Both the position numbers and the translations under genes were made by a program. Under the pieces are notes generated by a model. The model did not search any database. It saw only the letters and a list, made by a program, of their open reading frames with translations, and was not told where the DNA came from. A stretch of DNA of 6,720 nt from Eubacterium sp. (lineage in GTDB: Bacteria > Bacillota > Clostridia > Lachnospirales > Lachnospiraceae). The stretch is taken from positions 1 to 6,720 of the forward strand of contig JAFSTZ010000217.1 in the NCBI GenBank assembly GCA_017445525.1, given 5' to 3'. Positions 6,423-6,720 of the stretch are shown here, one piece after another (the first letter of the stretch is position 1; each line of letters opens with the position of its first letter).

Positions 6423-6594
6423 GCGCGAGGATGGACATGATACACATGCATCGGATGCTTGCATCCGGCTGCATGTGTATATGTCCATTTGAGTCTAACG
6501 GACAACGAGAATCCCGAAGGGATTCGACACCATAGTGTGCAGGGAAACAGTCCTGTGGACTGTTTCTTCGTAGTCTGTCCGGGAGGCCTCGCGC
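6423..6594 (+). ncRNA. Candidate multibranched structured RNA element between khpA and rimM
   Basis: This is a manually folded, unassigned element of about 172 bases. Outer stem P1 is GCGCGAGG (6423-6430) with CCTCGCGC (6587-6594). P2 is a long hairpin, 6431-6488. P3 is CGGACA (6499-6504) with TGTCCG (6576-6581) and encloses three hairpins. These are P4 GAATCCC/GGGATTC (6509-6515/6519-6525, loop GAA), P5 ACAC/GTGT (6527-6530/6535-6538) and P6 GAAACAGTCC/GGACTGTTTC (6544-6553/6557-6566, loop TGT). Nearly all bases fall into nested pairs, which is hard to explain by chance. It ends five bases before the rimM Shine-Dalgarno, so it could be a cis-regulatory leader, a processed RNA or a small palindromic mobile element. 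I cannot tell which from one sequence, and only the + strand assignment by operon context supports the orientation. Confidence 0.6.
6431..6488 (+). repeat. 25-bp imperfect hairpin (P2 of the khpA-rimM element)
   Basis: ATGGACAT (6431-6438) pairs with ATGTCCAT (6481-6488). TACACATGCA (6441-6450) pairs with TGCATGTGTA (6470-6479). TCGGATG (6451-6457) pairs with CATCCGG (6462-6468) around loop CTTG, using one U-G pair. The only interruptions are GA opposite T and a single bulged C6469. No T-run follows, so it is not a standard terminator. Confidence 0.85.
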
Positions 6595-6599
6595 GTCTT

Positions 6600-6605
6600 A
6601 GGAGA
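6600..6605 (+). promoter_or_regulatory. Shine-Dalgarno AGGAGA supporting a TTG start for rimM
   Basis: AGGAGA ends six bases before TTG 6612. The next in-frame ATG (6630) has no suitable site near it, so this sequence is the reason for calling the TTG start. Confidence 0.65.
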
Positions 6606-6611
6606 ATTAGT

Positions 6612-6720
6612 TTGATTAATACTGATGACATGTTACGAATCGGCGTTGTAACCAGGCCGCACGGACTGCGGGGCGAGGTGAAGGTTTTCCCAACCACCTC
6701 CGATCCCGAGAGGTTCAAAA
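6612..6720 (+). CDS. rimM: Ribosome maturation factor RimM, 3'-partial
   Basis: RimM binds S19 and helps mature the head of the 30S subunit. Only 36 codons plus one base are present; the right edge of the window cuts the gene. From residue 7 the protein reads [20 protein letters not shown] and continues [10 protein letters not shown], which is the conserved RimM N-terminus ([16 protein letters not shown]). TTG 6612 is preferred because AGGAGA precedes it at normal spacing, giving MINTDD before the conserved block. ATG 6630 remains possible but lacks a nearby ribosome binding site. Its place after khpA matches the usual cluster, where trmD and rplS would be expected further right. The structured element lies immediately upstream and could influence its translation. 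Confidence 0.9.
   Translation, partial: MINTDDMLRIGVVTRPHGLRGEVKVFPTTSDPERFK

Noticed and set aside
6544..6566. GAAACAGTCC/GGACTGTTTC hairpin as a stand-alone terminator
   Set aside because: The tail after the stem is TTCGTAG rather than a T-run, and the hairpin nests cleanly inside the larger element.
6622..6640. CTGATGA followed by CGAA, resembling hammerhead ribozyme core fragments
   Set aside because: No stem II forms between the two motifs, the second is GAAT rather than GAAA, and the bases belong to the rimM coding start.
6193..6718. Overlapping minus-strand ORFs across khpA, the structured element and rimM
   Set aside because: They lie opposite well-supported genes or paired RNA arms, have no ribosome binding site I can see and give no recognisable protein.

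Overview
The window looks like chromosomal DNA from a Gram-positive Clostridia-type bacterium, probably a member of the Lachnospiraceae. The main evidence is the order ylxM-ffh-rpsP-khpA-rimM, which is the standard SRP/ribosome-assembly gene cluster of Bacillota. Strong AGGAGG-type ribosome binding sites, an XRE-Uma2 fusion and a NatA/NatB-type ABC exporter whose permease carries a C-terminal CPBP protease domain all fit this. The family assignment is inference; no 16S or other marker is present. Every gene I can support is on the + strand.

Left part (1-3869), accessory genes. The window opens inside a Uma2-family (PD-(D/E)XK nuclease-fold) gene. Its N-terminal Cro/C1-type helix-turn-helix is visible in frame from base 2, so the gene really starts upstream of the window. 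Fifty bases later comes a two-gene ABC exporter unit. The first gene is a NatA-like ATPase with an unusual insertion of about 30 residues. The second overlaps it and encodes a NatB-like permease fused to a CPBP (CAAX protease/bacteriocin-processing) membrane protease domain with all three conserved motifs.

Junction (3870-3969). A near-consensus sigma-70/sigma-A promoter (TTGACA, 17 bp, TATACT) lies immediately before a perfect 13-bp inverted repeat. The 3' arm of this repeat contains the ylxM Shine-Dalgarno sequence. The layout suggests that read-through RNA from the ABC operon is terminated or kept untranslated, while RNA made from the local promoter lacks most of the 5' arm and can be translated.

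Right part (3970-6720), housekeeping genes. YlxM (SRP-associated HTH protein) and Ffh (SRP GTPase) serve co-translational membrane targeting. S16 (rpsP), the small KH RNA-binding protein KhpA and the start of RimM (30S maturation, binds S19) serve ribosome assembly and RNA metabolism. rimM is cut off by the right edge and appears to start at TTG 6612.

The most unusual element is in the 197-bp khpA-rimM gap. An 8-bp pair of complementary ends (6423-6430 with 6587-6594) encloses a 25-bp hairpin plus a second stem that in turn encloses three hairpins. Together they form a compact multibranched RNA-like fold of about 172 nt that ends just before the rimM ribosome binding site. I do not recognise it as a known RNA family. 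The 177-bp ffh-rpsP gap holds two smaller inverted repeats and no clear promoter or terminator.
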